Assembly (NCBI RefSeq): GCF_051388935.1
Contig: NZ_JBPKBI010000015.1
Coordinates: 62,001-126,000 of the forward strand
Source: Yinghuangia sp035454725
GTDB taxonomy: Bacteria > Actinomycetota > Actinomycetes > Streptomycetales > Streptomycetaceae
Length of the DNA stretch: 64,000 bases
Direction: 5' to 3'
Made by a program: the position numbers and the translations under genes. The notes under the pieces are model-generated. The model saw only the letters and a list, made by a program, of their open reading frames with translations, ran no database searches and had not been told where the DNA came from. How positions within the stretch are numbered: position 1 is the stretch's first letter; each line of letters begins with the position of its first letter. This document shows, in pieces, positions 50,014 to 57,616 of this stretch.

Positions 50014-50025
50014 CCTTGTACCGCC

Positions 50026-50685
50026 TCACCCCACGATGCCCGCCTCGTACGCGAGGATCGCGGCCTGCACGCGGTTGCGGACCGCCAGCCGCGTCAGAAT
50101 CGCGGAGACGTGGGTCTTCACGGTTCCCTCCACCAGGTTCAGGCGCCGCGCGATGTCGGCGTTCGAGATGCCTTCGCCGATCAGCGCCAGCACCTCCCGC
50201 TCGCGCGGCGTCAGCACCGCGACCCGCTCGGCAGCCCGGGACGTGCGGACCGTGCGGCCCATCGTGTCGATGACGCGCCGGGCGATGCGGGGCGAGAGAT
50301 ACGCGGCCCCTTCGGCGGCGGCCCGGATCCCGGTGGTCAGTTCACGCGGGTCACCCGACTTGAGCAGAAAACCGGTCGCGCCGCCGTCGATCGCCTTCGC
50401 GATGTACTCGTCCTCGCCGAACGTCGTCAGGATCACGACCGCGACTGCGGGCAGCAGCCGCCGGATCTCGGCACCGGCCGCGAGGCCGTCCACGCGCGGC
50501 ATTCGGATGTCCAGCAGCGCGACATCGGGCCGGTGGCGCCGCGCGAGCTCGACCGCCTCGGCACCGTCACCGGCTTCGGCGACGACCTCGATGCCGGGGT
50601 CGCCCGCGAGGATCGCGCGCACACCGGCACGGATGAGGGGTTCGTCGTCGGCCAGCAGGACACGGACAGGGGCGGACGGAGTCAC
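50026..50685 (-). CDS. NarL/LuxR-type response regulator of the ABC module
   Basis: This 219-residue regulator has the receiver PVRVLLADDEPLIRAGV, Asp in LLDIRMPRVDG (about 58) and Lys in FLLKSGDP, with a LuxR HTH at the C-terminus (LTPREREVLALIGEGISNAD). GTG 50685 begins VTPSAPVRVLL and is preferred to GTG 50757, which adds a non-conserved stretch. The gene lies downstream of its kinase on the minus strand with a 148-bp spacing. The shared motifs at 48241 and 52050 suggest that it controls both the transporter and its own operon. Confidence 0.9.
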   Translation of the reverse strand: MTPSAPVRVLLADDEPLIRAGVRAILAGDPGIEVVAEAGDGAEAVELARRHRPDVALLDIRMPRVDGLAAGAEIRRLLPAVAVVILTTFGEDEYIAKAIDGGATGFLLKSGDPRELTTGIRAAAEGAAYLSPRIARRVIDTMGRTVRTSRAAERVAVLTPREREVLALIGEGISNADIARRLNLVEGTVKTHVSAILTRLAVRNRVQAAILAYEAGIVG

Positions 50686-50833
50686 GGGATGCGGGTCCTC
50701 TCCGGCAGCACTCCAGGGCACGACGTCGATCACCGGACCGGACGCGGCCTCGGGCACGCTGCCGGGCTGTCGCCGGGGTCGTCGCCACGTGCGGCGTCGT
50801 GCGCGATGAGAAGCGCGGGGTCGGCGGGCTGCG

Positions 50834-52012
50834 TCATGAAGCGAGTTTCTCTCCCGGCGAGAGCGGGGCGGCAGCCGGGTGCGGGAAGTGGGCAGTCACT
50901 GTGAAGCCGCCCCCGCGCGGCCCGGCGGCGAACGTTCCGCCGGCCAGGCGCACCCGTTCCCGCAGGCTGATCAGACCGCTGCGACTGCCCGGGGCAATGG
51001 CGTTTGCGCGTCCGGCGGGGCCCGGGACGGCATCTGCGGACGGCGGTCCGTTCGTCACGCTGACATTGGTCGACCGACCTGTGTGCGCCACCGAGACGGT
51101 GACCCGCGCGCCCGGGGCGTGTTTCGCGGCATTGGTCAGGGCCTCGCGGACCACCCGATGCACCGCCAGGGCCACCGCGCCCGATACCGGCTCGGACGCG
51201 CCGGTCTCCGTCAGCTCCACCGTCAGCCCGGACGCCCGCGACCGCGCCACGAGCACATCGAGCGGTTCGTGCACCGGATCGGTCGGCGCGCGGTCCGTGT
51301 CACTGCGCAGGACGCCGATGATCTCGTGCAGCCGGTCGCTGGCCTCGGCCGCACCCACCCGCAGTTCGGCGGCCTTCGTACGCTGCGTCTCCCCCAGGCC
51401 GGGATCGACCTCCAACGCCGCCGCGCGCAACGCGAGCAGGCTCAGATCGTGCCCGAGCGAATCGTGCATGTCCTGCGCGATCCGAGCGCGCTCTCGCGAG
51501 CGAGCCTGCTCCCCGAGCATTTCCCGCTCACGCTCCAGATGCCGGGCACGGTCCCAGCCCGCAGCGGCGAGTTCACGACGCTGCCGCCAGTTGCGCCCAA
51601 GCAGCCAAGGGACCACCGCGGAGGCGACCAACTCGGCCACCAGCGCGCTGACCGGGCGCAAGTCCGTGCCGACCCCGGCGACGAACACCGCCGGGACGGT
51701 CAGGGCCGGCGCCCCCGCGAGCTGCCGCATGCTGCCGGTCCGCAGCCCGCACAGGAACGCCACGAGGGCGACCAAGGCGTAATAACGGCCATCGCGCTGC
51801 GCCAGCCCGACGCCGATCGCCGCTGCGACGGCCGGAAAACGGACGGACACCGCACCCGCCACCGCGACCACGCCCAAGTGCGCGCCGAGTTTCCCGGTGA
51901 AAAACGGCTCCGGCCGATTCACCGAAAGCGCCGCCAGCGTCGTCGTCACCCACAGCAGACATTCGGTGAGCAGCGGTTTCCCCCGCAACCTCCGACGCAG
52001 CCGAGCGAACAT
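50834..52012 (-). CDS. Sensor histidine kinase of the ABC module
   Basis: This is a 392-residue membrane kinase. Hydrophobic segments lie at about 15-140, followed by a coiled-coil (RHLEREREMLGEQARSRERA), HisKA_3 with AQDMHDSLGHDLSLLALR (His near 190) and the N-box REALTNAAKHAPG. The G1 region reads SVTNGPPSAD, without the usual DDG, which may weaken ATP binding. ATG 52012 (MFARLRRRLRG) is chosen over the upstream ATG at 52090, which would cover the regulator motif B. It is probably autoregulated through that motif. Confidence 0.88.
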   Translation of the reverse strand: MFARLRRRLRGKPLLTECLLWVTTTLAALSVNRPEPFFTGKLGAHLGVVAVAGAVSVRFPAVAAAIGVGLAQRDGRYYALVALVAFLCGLRTGSMRQLAGAPALTVPAVFVAGVGTDLRPVSALVAELVASAVVPWLLGRNWRQRRELAAAGWDRARHLEREREMLGEQARSRERARIAQDMHDSLGHDLSLLALRAAALEVDPGLGETQRTKAAELRVGAAEASDRLHEIIGVLRSDTDRAPTDPVHEPLDVLVARSRASGLTVELTETGASEPVSGAVALAVHRVVREALTNAAKHAPGARVTVSVAHTGRSTNVSVTNGPPSADAVPGPAGRANAIAPGSRSGLISLRERVRLAGGTFAAGPRGGGFTVTAHFPHPAAAPLSPGEKLAS

Positions 52013-52049
52013 TCCGCGGACGCTACCCGACGAGATTGTCGCTCGCCTC

Positions 52050-52087
52050 TGTCGAAAGATGGAGGGCCTCCGCCTGACGTTCGGTCG
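52050..52087. promoter_or_regulatory. Bipartite regulator motif, copy B, upstream of the kinase gene
   Basis: TGTCGAAAGATGGAG (52050-52064) and GCCTGACGTTCGGTCG (52072-52087) repeat the motif at 48241-48276, with a 7-nt rather than 5-nt spacer. It lies 38 nt upstream of the kinase ATG. Confidence 0.62.
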
Positions 52088-52220
52088 CAAGACGGAGGAC
52101 AGGGCGCATTGACACCCGCTTGCACGTCCCGCCCCTTCTCGACGCGTCGCGCCCCCGCCGCTCGGCCCGCGCCCGTGGCCTTGACGCGTATCGCGCCTGA
52201 AGGCTCAGTCGGGGCACCGG

Positions 52221-52817
52221 TCAGCGGACGGCGCGGATCATCACGGTGAGCACGGGCGAGTCTGGTGACGGCCGGCTCTGCCCGATGTCCTCGTATCCCC
52301 ACGACCTGTAGAGCGCATGGACCTTTCCGTCCCCGGCGGCCGGGTTGACCATGAGCGTGACGAACGGCTTGTCGCGGGTGGCGAGGAGGGCGTCATGGAT
52401 ACAGCGGGCGGTGCCGGTCTTCCGCCACCCCAGCCGGACGCCGCCCTCCTTCAGGGCCACGGCTGGACGCTCGGTGTACTTCGCCCTCAGCGGCGGGCTG
52501 GTGCGCTGCCAGTACCGGTCGCCGTGCTCAATGGTGTTGCCGTAGGCGTAACCGACCGGATGTCCGTCTGCGTAGGCGAGGACGGCCACGAACCCCGGCT
52601 CCTCGCCGTGCCGGTCCGGGCGCTCGCCGAACGTGGTGACCGCGTAGTTCGGCAGGCGGAGCAGCCGGGCGCACGCGTCGGCGTACACGTCGAAGAGATC
52701 GCTGTGGACGGCGTCAAGGGCTTGGACGTGCGCAGGTCGATGGCGGGCGCCGTGGTTATGCGGTGGTCCTCCACGTGGCGATGTGCTCAGTCCAGGTCTC
52801 GACGATGGTGCTGCCAT
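52221..52817 (-). CDS. GNAT-family N-acetyltransferase, probably frameshifted near its start
   Basis: The frame from about 52720 down to 52221 encodes a GNAT fold: LDAVHSDLFDVYADACARLL, GFVAVLAYADGHPVGYAYGN, LMVNPAAGDGKVHALYRSWGY and the final VLTVMIRAVR. Upstream, this frame continues only into sequence antisense-like to the HTH gene (ATG 52817). In contrast the +1 frame starts at GTG 52774 with VEDHRITTAPAIDLRTSK, which looks like the missing first strand. One extra G at about 52718 would join them. Substrate unknown. The real gene probably runs 52221-52774 with an indel or sequencing error. Confidence 0.72.
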   Translation of the reverse strand: MAAPSSRPGLSTSPRGGPPHNHGARHRPAHVQALDAVHSDLFDVYADACARLLRLPNYAVTTFGERPDRHGEEPGFVAVLAYADGHPVGYAYGNTIEHGDRYWQRTSPPLRAKYTERPAVALKEGGVRLGWRKTGTARCIHDALLATRDKPFVTLMVNPAAGDGKVHALYRSWGYEDIGQSRPSPDSPVLTVMIRAVR

Positions 52818-54042
52818 GAGCGGCGACGCGCAGTGCTGCGCCGAACCCTTGCAACGATCGTGTCACCCGCGCGTGCTGAGTAGCAGCGTCGGCGGGGACC
52901 CTCATCGCGGTGGCCACGGCGGCGTCGACGGCGCCCTGCGCAAGCTGGGCGTGTGCGAGCCGAGCGGTGTTGATGGCACGGTCACGCTGCATCTGTGGGC
53001 GGAGCAGGGTCAGACTCCGATGAGCATGCGTTTCGGCTTGTGCGAAGTTTCCGAGACGAAGGTGCGCAGACAAAGCGAGTGTTTCGAGCTCTGCTCCATC
53101 GCTGGCCGCGGTCATCCACACCGGACGAGCCAGATCCCTGTCGGCGCGATCGAGTGCGTCTTCGGCGCAACCGAGGGTGCGTTGTACGGCAGCGGTGTCG
53201 CCGGCAAGGCCGAGGGTGGCGGCTTGGCGGGCATGTCCTAGGCAGGCGAACAGCGGATCACGGCGCGTGATGTGCAGGTCGCGGGCGACATCGTTCGCGG
53301 CGAGGGCGTCCGCAGGTCGGCCGAGGTGCCGGTACATCGTGCCCGCGTGGCTCCAGACCCGGAACTTGATCGCCTGGTTGCCGGACATCTCGGCAAGGGC
53401 CTGGGCCTCCCGCATGTGCGTCTTGGCGGCGTCGTAGCGGCGCCCGTCGATGGCGGCCCACATCGCCGAAGAGCGGAAGGCTGCTGCGGCGGCGTAGAGG
53501 CTGCTACGTACACGCTCGGTGGCGCTGCCCACATTCTGGAGGCTCAACGCCTCGTCGGCGAACGCTGCGGCGCGCTGCTCGATGCCGGGTTGTCCGCCGT
53601 AGCGGTGGTCGGTGACGACGATTTCGGCAAAGCGCTTTTGGAGACGGTCGACGTCGCTCATACCGATCCGGCGAGGTGATGCGGTGCCGGGAGCGACTGC
53701 CGCTGCGGCGGCTGTCGCGGCGATGCCGCCGACGAGGGTACGGCGCTTCATGTCGGGGTCCTCAAGGTGCGGTGGAACCGGGGCGGACCGGGGCTGGCCT
53801 CGCGGCACGAACCCTAAAGCGACGGCAGGCAGGCCGGTGACGTTCTCAAGTGCCTTGCGGGTAGCCGATTTGGGCCACGTGACGCGGCCTGCTTTCCAGG
53901 ACCGGACCGATGAGCCGTCGAAGCCGCCGGTCCGCCCGGTCAGTTGCTCCAAAGCCTTGTTCAGAGCGTTGGCAAGGCTGTTGGAGCTGTAGCCGTGCTC
54001 GGCCATCCACACCTCAAGCACGGTGTTGCGCTTGGTGTCCAT
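52756..54042 (-). CDS. HTH regulator with tetratricopeptide-like helical domain
   Basis: This 428-residue protein has an N-terminal HTH-like region (residues 1-80; SSNSLANALNKALEQL and SVRSWKAGRVTWPKSATRKA), then a Pro-rich hinge with a TLVGGIAATAAAAAVAPGTA hydrophobic patch (about 100-122) and a long helical-repeat domain (about 150-420; ALSLQNVGSATERVRSSLYA and similar). This is the common Streptomyces XRE-like regulator with a TPR-like sensor found next to RsbW-type ATPases. It is read divergently from the ATPase/methyltransferase cluster, which it probably controls. The ATG is at 54042. Confidence 0.85.
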   Translation of the reverse strand: MDTKRNTVLEVWMAEHGYSSNSLANALNKALEQLTGRTGGFDGSSVRSWKAGRVTWPKSATRKALENVTGLPAVALGFVPRGQPRSAPVPPHLEDPDMKRRTLVGGIAATAAAAAVAPGTASPRRIGMSDVDRLQKRFAEIVVTDHRYGGQPGIEQRAAAFADEALSLQNVGSATERVRSSLYAAAAAFRSSAMWAAIDGRRYDAAKTHMREAQALAEMSGNQAIKFRVWSHAGTMYRHLGRPADALAANDVARDLHITRRDPLFACLGHARQAATLGLAGDTAAVQRTLGCAEDALDRADRDLARPVWMTAASDGAELETLALSAHLRLGNFAQAETHAHRSLTLLRPQMQRDRAINTARLAHAQLAQGAVDAAVATAMRVPADAATQHARVTRSLQGFGAALRVAAHGSTIVETWTEHIATWRTTA

Positions 54043-54069
54043 CCAGGCACGGTAGCTCTCACGACCTTC

Positions 54070-54091
54070 ACCTTCCAGGTAAAAGGAAGGT
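54070..54091. promoter_or_regulatory. Inverted repeat in the HTH/ATPase divergent promoter
   Basis: ACCTTCC (54070-54076) and GGAAGGT (54085-54091) are exact inverse copies with an 8-nt AT-rich spacer. A further GACCTTC half lies just upstream (54063-54069). It sits 28 nt from the HTH gene start and is a likely autoregulatory operator. Confidence 0.55.
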
Positions 54092-54280
54092 CAAATCGCC
54101 CTGGGTCTTTGTCGCGGATAAGCGCCTGATTGCCCTAATCACCTTGTCAAAAAAGGGAGTTGTCTTGGCGCTGGCCGCCCGCACGCCCCCGGTGCGCACG
54201 GCTGTTGACGGCCCGGTCCGCACCTGAAGTCCCCCCGAGGGTTCGGTCGGGCACCGAGACGACACGAAGGCTCTACCTCA

Positions 54281-54727
54281 ATGACGAGTCCCAGTACGCC
54301 AGTTGAGTCTGCTTCCGTCGGCCACCCTGCCTACAGCCAGACTTATTCGTGCGAGCCGTCCACGGCCGAGATCGGCCGAAACCTCGTCCGGGACGTTCTC
54401 CGCGTATGGCGCCTTGATGTCCTTGCCGATCGTGCTGAGCTGATCGTCACAGAGCTGATCGCGAATGCTGTCAGGCACGCCCCGTGCGACGAGATCCGCC
54501 TGATCGTCGGGCGGCCGAGCCCGACACGCGTCCGTATCGGGCTCGTGGACCAAGAACCGTCGCGCCATCCGGTTGTCAGGCGGGCGAGTGGCGATGACGA
54601 GTCGGGCCGTGGCCTGCTCCTCATCGACGCGGTCTCCGACCGTTGGGGCTACGACCTGCACGGCTCGGGCAGGCGTCCACGGGCCAAAGAGGTCTGGGCC
54701 GAACTGCGCGTTCAGGACGACGAGTGA
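54281..54727 (+). CDS. RsbW-like ATP-binding protein (HATPase_c_2)
   Basis: This is a 148-residue GHKL ATPase. The N-box is VTELIANAVRHAPCDEIRL (about residues 56-74), the G1-like region reads GLVDQEPSRHP, and the G2 region GDDESGRGLLLIDAVSDRWGY. Streptomyces carries dozens of such single-domain proteins beside HTH regulators. A few are anti-sigma kinases, but most have no known partner. No anti-anti-sigma or sigma gene is adjacent. The ATG is at 54281. It is the first gene of the rightward cluster, followed after 56 bp by the small cysteine-rich protein. Confidence 0.87.
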   Translation: MTSPSTPVESASVGHPAYSQTYSCEPSTAEIGRNLVRDVLRVWRLDVLADRAELIVTELIANAVRHAPCDEIRLIVGRPSPTRVRIGLVDQEPSRHPVVRRASGDDESGRGLLLIDAVSDRWGYDLHGSGRRPRAKEVWAELRVQDDE

Positions 54728-54783
54728 CCGCCGCGGTGCGCAGCCGGGGGCGCACGGTGACACACAACCACGAAGGAGGAAAC

Positions 54784-54915
54784 ATGACCGGGAAACGTAG
54801 GAAGCCCGTCAAGTGCGCACTGTGTGACGGCAAGGGCTACAAAGACGTCAGCCAGGACGGGAGAGTCGAGCGAAAGTCGTGTGGGCGATGCAACGGCACG
54901 GGGACGGTCGGTTGA
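54784..54915 (+). CDS. 43-aa double CxxCxGxG protein
   Basis: This is a 43-residue basic protein with two DnaJ-type half knuckles, CALCDGKGY (residues 11-19) and CGRCNGTGTVG (33-43), which together can bind one zinc. The linker has the Asp-Gly pairs CDG and QDG. Its ribosome binding site is among the best in the window (AAGGAGG, 5 nt before ATG), so it is certainly expressed if transcribed. Its TGA overlaps the ATG of the methyltransferase gene (TGATG). It may be a small zinc chaperone, an RNA-binding anti-TRAP-like protein or the substrate of the neighbouring enzyme. Confidence 0.8.
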   Translation: MTGKRRKPVKCALCDGKGYKDVSQDGRVERKSCGRCNGTGTVG

Positions 54916-55985
54916 TGGGGGATTCGGTCAACGCACCAGCGCTGCTCGGGAGAAGCCGTGCCCCCTTCCTTCCCGACGTCGTGTGGCGGGCCACCGGCAG
55001 CGGTCACGTCCGCCTCGATCGACGTGAGAACCCACGAGCCTGGCAGGAGGCAGCAGATGCCGACTGTGTCCTCGTCACCCAGTGGGATGACGGGGCAAGC
55101 GAGGACACGGGCGGGGTGCCGACGTGTTCCGCATCTCTGCCGTCGCTGGTCAAACTCATGCTCGACGCCACCGATGTGCGGCAAGGGCAGCGCGTTCTCG
55201 AAATCGGCACCGGTACAGGAGTCACTGCCGCACTCTTGCGTGACCGTGTCGGCGTGAACGGGCGAGTTGTGACCGTGGAAGTCGACCCCGGCCTGGCGGC
55301 ATCCGCGCAGGCACGACTTGAAGCAGCCGGGATCGACGTCACCGCCGTGTGCGGCGACGGACTTGACGGGTGGGAGAAGGGCGCTCCCTACGATCGCATC
55401 CACGTCACGTGTGGCATACGTCGTATCCCTACCGCCTGGCTGCGGCAATGCCCAGCCGGGGTTGTCATGCTGCCGTGGGGGACAGCCCTCAGCGGGGAAC
55501 GCGACAGAGTCGTCGCCCTCCGCGTGACCGACGGCGTGGGCATCGGGCGGATCGGCGCCGAAGTCTCGTTCATGAAAGCGCGTTCACAACGCCTGGAATC
55601 GTGGGGTGACTGGCCCGACACCGGGGACACGGTCGCTGCCGATCTTCCTGTGCGGTGGGACGAGATCGAGGCTCCCTTGGAGCCGTTCGGCGGGTTCGCC
55701 ATGGGCTTGCTGCTGCCGGGAGTCACGTACCGGCTCAGCGGTGGCGGCGACGAGGAACGCGTGCTGTGGCTGGAACGCGAAGGCGCGTACGCGTCCATCG
55801 GATTCGGCGAGGGATACAAGACCACCGTCGAAGGCGACATGACTCTGGCACACGACTATGCCGAAGCGGCCCGCTGGTGGCACGACCACGGGCGACCGCA
55901 TCCGGAGCGCTTCGGGCTGACCGTCAGCGAGAAGGCGCAGCGCGCATGGCTCGACAGCCCGGACGGCGAGTCCTGGGCGCTGTAG
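54915..55985 (+). CDS. Protein-L-isoaspartate O-methyltransferase-like enzyme
   Basis: This is a 356-residue SAM-dependent methyltransferase. SAM motif I is VLEIGTGTGVTAALLRD (about residues 95-111), preceded by PTCSASLPSLVKLML, the counterpart of the PIMT substrate loop, and followed by VVTVEVDPGLAASAQ. The N-terminal FLPDVVW and the roughly 150-residue C-terminal extension are typical of the Streptomyces PIMT relatives tied to ribosomal-peptide maturation (the ATP-grasp and FxLD methyltransferase groups). No ATP-grasp or lanthionine gene is seen here. ATG 54915 overlaps the upstream stop. Confidence 0.85.
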   Translation: MGDSVNAPALLGRSRAPFLPDVVWRATGSGHVRLDRRENPRAWQEAADADCVLVTQWDDGASEDTGGVPTCSASLPSLVKLMLDATDVRQGQRVLEIGTGTGVTAALLRDRVGVNGRVVTVEVDPGLAASAQARLEAAGIDVTAVCGDGLDGWEKGAPYDRIHVTCGIRRIPTAWLRQCPAGVVMLPWGTALSGERDRVVALRVTDGVGIGRIGAEVSFMKARSQRLESWGDWPDTGDTVAADLPVRWDEIEAPLEPFGGFAMGLLLPGVTYRLSGGGDEERVLWLEREGAYASIGFGEGYKTTVEGDMTLAHDYAEAARWWHDHGRPHPERFGLTVSEKAQRAWLDSPDGESWAL

Positions 55986-56013
55986 GCCACGGAGACCGCC
56001 TCGCCTGTCCCGT

Positions 56014-56138
56014 CCTCGCCCGTGCGCGGNNNNNNNNNNNNNNNNNNNNNNNNNNNNNNNNNNNNNNNNNNNNNNNNNNNNNNNNNNNNNNNNNNNNNNN
56101 NNNNNNNNNNNNNNNNNNNNNNNGCGGCACGGGCGAGG
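56014..56138. other. Assembly gap (N at 56030-56123) inside an inverted repeat
   Basis: CCTCGCCCGTGC (56014-56025) and GCACGGGCGAGG (56127-56138) are exact inverse copies on the two sides of a 94-N block. A GC-rich hairpin, probably the shared terminator of the converging methyltransferase and conservon genes, likely stopped the assembly. Confidence 0.8.
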
Positions 56139-56162
56139 CTCCGCCGTGTGAGGACACGCGAA

Positions 56163-56804
56163 TCACGGCACCGGCGTTACCGCCTCCGCCGGGACACCCG
56201 CGAGGTGGTCGACCAGTGCGAGAAGGACCTCGCGGCACGAAGCGCGCTCGCGTACGTCGCAGAACACCGTCGGCACCTGCGGATCCAGGTCGAGCGCCGC
56301 GCGGATCTCCGCCTCGGTGTACTCCTGCACCCCGTCGAACACGTTGACGGCGACCACGAACGGCACACCCCGGCGCTCGAAGAAGTCGATGCTGCCGAAG
56401 CTCGTGTCCAGGCGCCGCGTGTCGGCGAGCACGACCGCGCCGAGCGCTCCGCTCGCCAGGTCGTCCCACATCGACCAGAAGCGCTCCTGGCCCGGCGTGC
56501 CGAAAAGGTAGAGCACGAGGTCCGTGTCGAGCGTGATGCGTCCGAAGTCGAGGGCGACGGTCGTGGCCTCCTTGTGGGCGACGCCTTCCAGGTCGTCGAT
56601 GCCGAGCCCGGCGACCGTCATGGTCTCCTCGGTGTGCAGCGGCGCCACTTCGCTCACCGAGGCGACGAGCGTCGTCTTTCCGACTCCGAATCCGCCCGCG
56701 ACCAGGATCTTCACCGCCATCGCGGCGGGGGGCACCGGAACCGCGAAGACGTCGCGGCCGCTCGGCTGCGGGGCGGTCACGGGGCTAGAGGCGTCCGAGG
56801 CCAT
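56163..56804 (-). CDS. cvnD: Conservon GTP-binding protein CvnD
   Basis: This is a 213-residue small GTPase-like protein. The P-loop is GGFGVGKTT (about residues 38-46), the switch II region FGTPGQERFWSMW (about 98-110) and the NKxD equivalent VNVFDG. CvnD proteins are the last core member of Streptomyces conservons, in which a membrane kinase, a roadblock protein, a DUF742 protein and this GTPase form a G-protein-like complex at the membrane. It is coupled by a 20-bp overlap to the DUF742 gene. No cytochrome P450 gene is visible after it. Confidence 0.93.
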   Translation of the reverse strand: MASDASSPVTAPQPSGRDVFAVPVPPAAMAVKILVAGGFGVGKTTLVASVSEVAPLHTEETMTVAGLGIDDLEGVAHKEATTVALDFGRITLDTDLVLYLFGTPGQERFWSMWDDLASGALGAVVLADTRRLDTSFGSIDFFERRGVPFVVAVNVFDGVQEYTEAEIRAALDLDPQVPTVFCDVRERASCREVLLALVDHLAGVPAEAVTPVP

Positions 56805-57156
56805 CTCTCACCTTCCTCAACAGCTCGGCGTCGGGCCTGCGGGCCATCGACAGCGGCGCCCGGGCGGTGACGCGGCCGGCGTCCACCAGGTCGCCGATCA
56901 GGATCCTGGTCACGCTGACCGGCAGCCCGATCAGCGCGGCGATCTCCGCCACGGCCTGCGGGCTGCGGCACAGGCGCAGGATTTCCTCGTGCTCGGGTTG
57001 CAGCGCCGTGTCGCGGCTGTCGGGCGCGGCGTCGACCGTGGTGACCAAGGTGATGAGCGTCAGGTTGTCGGACGTCCGGGTGCGGCCCCGGGTGAGCGTG
57101 TACGGCCGCACCAAGGGTCCGGCGTCGTCGTCCCACGCGTGCTCAAATCCGCTCAC
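56785..57156 (-). CDS. cvnC: Conservon DUF742 protein CvnC
   Basis: This is a 123-residue winged-helix-like DUF742 protein starting MSGFEHAWDDDAGPLVRPYT, with the typical LVRPYTLTRGRT, EILRLCRSPQAVAEIAALIG and LPVSVTRILIGDLVDAG blocks. It acts within the conservon signalling complex, probably bridging kinase and GTPase. Its 3' end overlaps the cvnD start. It begins 22 bp after the cvnB stop. Confidence 0.93.
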   Translation of the reverse strand: MSGFEHAWDDDAGPLVRPYTLTRGRTRTSDNLTLITLVTTVDAAPDSRDTALQPEHEEILRLCRSPQAVAEIAALIGLPVSVTRILIGDLVDAGRVTARAPLSMARRPDAELLRKVRDGLGRL

Positions 57157-57178
57157 GGCCGCACTCCCTCGCCCGGTC

Positions 57179-57616
57179 TCATGACCGTGTCCCGTTCTTG
57201 CGCGCCGCGTCGGCGTCGGACCGCGGTGTCGTGCCGAGGTATTCGCCGACCTGTTTGACCAGGGTGTTCATCTCGAACGCCACGACCCCCACGTCGGCGC
57301 GCTGGTCGGTGAGCACCGCGAGGTGGGCGCCCTGCCCGGCCGCGGTCAGGAAGAGGAAGGCGTCCTCCATCTCGATCAGCGTCTGCCGCACCGTGCCGCC
57401 CTCGAAGTTCCGGCCTATGCTGCGCGCCAGGCTCGACAGGCCCGAAGAGGCGGCGGCCAGTTGCTCCGCGAGATCCCGCCGGAACGTCTCCGAGTGGCTC
57501 ATGACCAGGCCGTCCTGGGACAACACGACGGCGTGCCGGGTGCCCGGCACCCTCTTGACCAGGTCGGTCAGCAGCCAGTCGAGCCGGCTGTCGGTCGCGG
57601 TGGTGGGCTGGGTCAT
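57179..57616 (-). CDS. cvnB: Conservon roadblock/LC7 protein CvnB
   Basis: This is a 145-residue roadblock/LC7 protein. LDWLLTDLVKRVPGTRHAVV at the start and GLVMSHSETFRRDLAEQLAA are characteristic, as is MEDAFLFLTAAGQGAHLAVL in the middle. Roadblock proteins act as regulators of small GTPases, here CvnD. ATG 57616 overlaps the stop of the kinase gene (ATGA). Confidence 0.94.
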   Translation of the reverse strand: MTQPTTATDSRLDWLLTDLVKRVPGTRHAVVLSQDGLVMSHSETFRRDLAEQLAAASSGLSSLARSIGRNFEGGTVRQTLIEMEDAFLFLTAAGQGAHLAVLTDQRADVGVVAFEMNTLVKQVGEYLGTTPRSDADAARKNGTRS

